Of a stretch of 6,226 nt of DNA, positions 6,108 through 6,226 are shown one piece after another. Where the stretch lies: the NCBI GenBank assembly GCA_903970355.1, contig CAJCIF010000331.1, positions 1-6,226 of the forward strand, given 5' to 3'. Below the pieces are notes generated by a model. The model worked only from the letters and a program-made list of their open reading frames with translations. It was not told the origin of the DNA and searched no databases. The number at the start of each line of letters is the position of its first letter. The first letter of the stretch is position 1. Made by a program: the position numbers and the translations under genes. The DNA is from Actinomycetota bacterium. GTDB lineage: Bacteria > Cyanobacteriota > Vampirovibrionia > Obscuribacterales > Obscuribacteraceae.

Positions 6108-6226
6108 AAGAAACGGCGCAGTGACGGCGTGCGGCGGTTTGGACTTGGCGTGACGCCTGTTGTCGGGGCCTCGGTCTGGACTTGGTTGGCGCCTGTGTCG
6201 GGGCTTCGGTCTGGACTTGGTTGGCG
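6104..6226 (-). CDS. Probable C-terminal tail of a convergent gene (start beyond window)
   Basis: A minus-strand frame enters from the right edge and runs 40 codons to TAG (6106-6104). It overlaps the transporter stop by four bases at the palindrome CTAG, a common arrangement of convergent genes. The residues are Pro/Thr/Ser-rich and end in R-R-T-P-S-L-R-R-F-F, like a disordered basic tail. The DNA is much richer in GC than its neighbours and consists largely of a 35-37 bp repeat, so the reading frame is uncertain: a second minus frame is also open, to a stop a few bases further on. It may be a noncoding repeat instead. Confidence 0.4.
   Translation of the reverse strand, partial: RQPSPDRSPDTGANQVQTEAPTTGVTPSPNRRTPSLRRFF
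6137..6226. repeat. GC-rich tandem repeat, unit 35-37 bp, running off the right edge
   Basis: There are three copies: 6137-6173 (37 bp), 6174-6208 (35 bp) and 6209-6226 (first 18 bp, cut by the edge and identical to the second copy). Shared blocks are GGACTTGG, CGCCTGT and GTCGGGGC. The differences are mostly single-base insertions and deletions that cancel over two units (35 + 37 = 72 bp, 24 codons). There is no spacer diversity, so it is not a CRISPR array. Confidence 0.9.

Noticed and set aside
6137..6226. Right-edge repeat as a CRISPR array
   Set aside because: The units are directly adjacent with no unique spacers and there are no cas genes.

Overview
This 6.2 kb window is chromosomal-looking bacterial DNA of roughly mid GC content, with tightly packed genes, GTG starts on several genes and good Shine-Dalgarno sites. 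Nothing in it fixes the taxon. The mixture of a MshEN-like protein with a long Pro/Gln tail, secreted proteins of no family I recognise and a cyanobacterial-style YddA/ABCD half-transporter would fit a non-photosynthetic relative of Cyanobacteria (Vampirovibrionia/Obscuribacterales type). That is a guess from style, not a demonstrated placement. There is no phage gene, transposase or CRISPR array.

Layout. Bases 1-2061 (minus) are one open frame that leaves the window on the left: 687 residues are visible, with two MshEN-like helical bundles at the N-terminus followed by about 500 residues of Pro/Gln/Ala-rich, probably disordered sequence carrying several internal repeats. Divergent from it is a complete tRNA-Asp(GUC) gene (2225-2298, plus) with an extended -10 promoter and a hairpin/T-tract terminator. 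Bases 2473-4006 (minus) hold two tandem paralogous genes for secreted or membrane proteins that I cannot assign to a family; they are 26 bp or less apart and look like one operon reading toward the tRNA. A 367-bp divergent intergenic region follows. Bases 4374-6107 (plus) encode a complete ABC half-transporter, 577 residues, of the YddA/ABCD type. At the right edge a GC-rich 35-37 bp tandem repeat lies in an open minus-strand frame whose stop codon overlaps the transporter stop at a shared CTAG, so it is probably the C-terminal tail of a convergent gene.

How the parts relate. The paralog pair and the transporter are divergently transcribed and could share control, but the sequence gives no direct functional link. 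The MshEN-like protein may be a cyclic-di-GMP-responsive adaptor without the ATPase normally attached to this domain. The points most worth a second look are the unassigned paralog pair (one copy has a CxxCxCxxxC cluster, the other has none), the MshEN plus disordered-tail architecture, the mini-ORF with a strong ribosome site overlapping the transporter start, and the frame-alternating repeat at the right edge.
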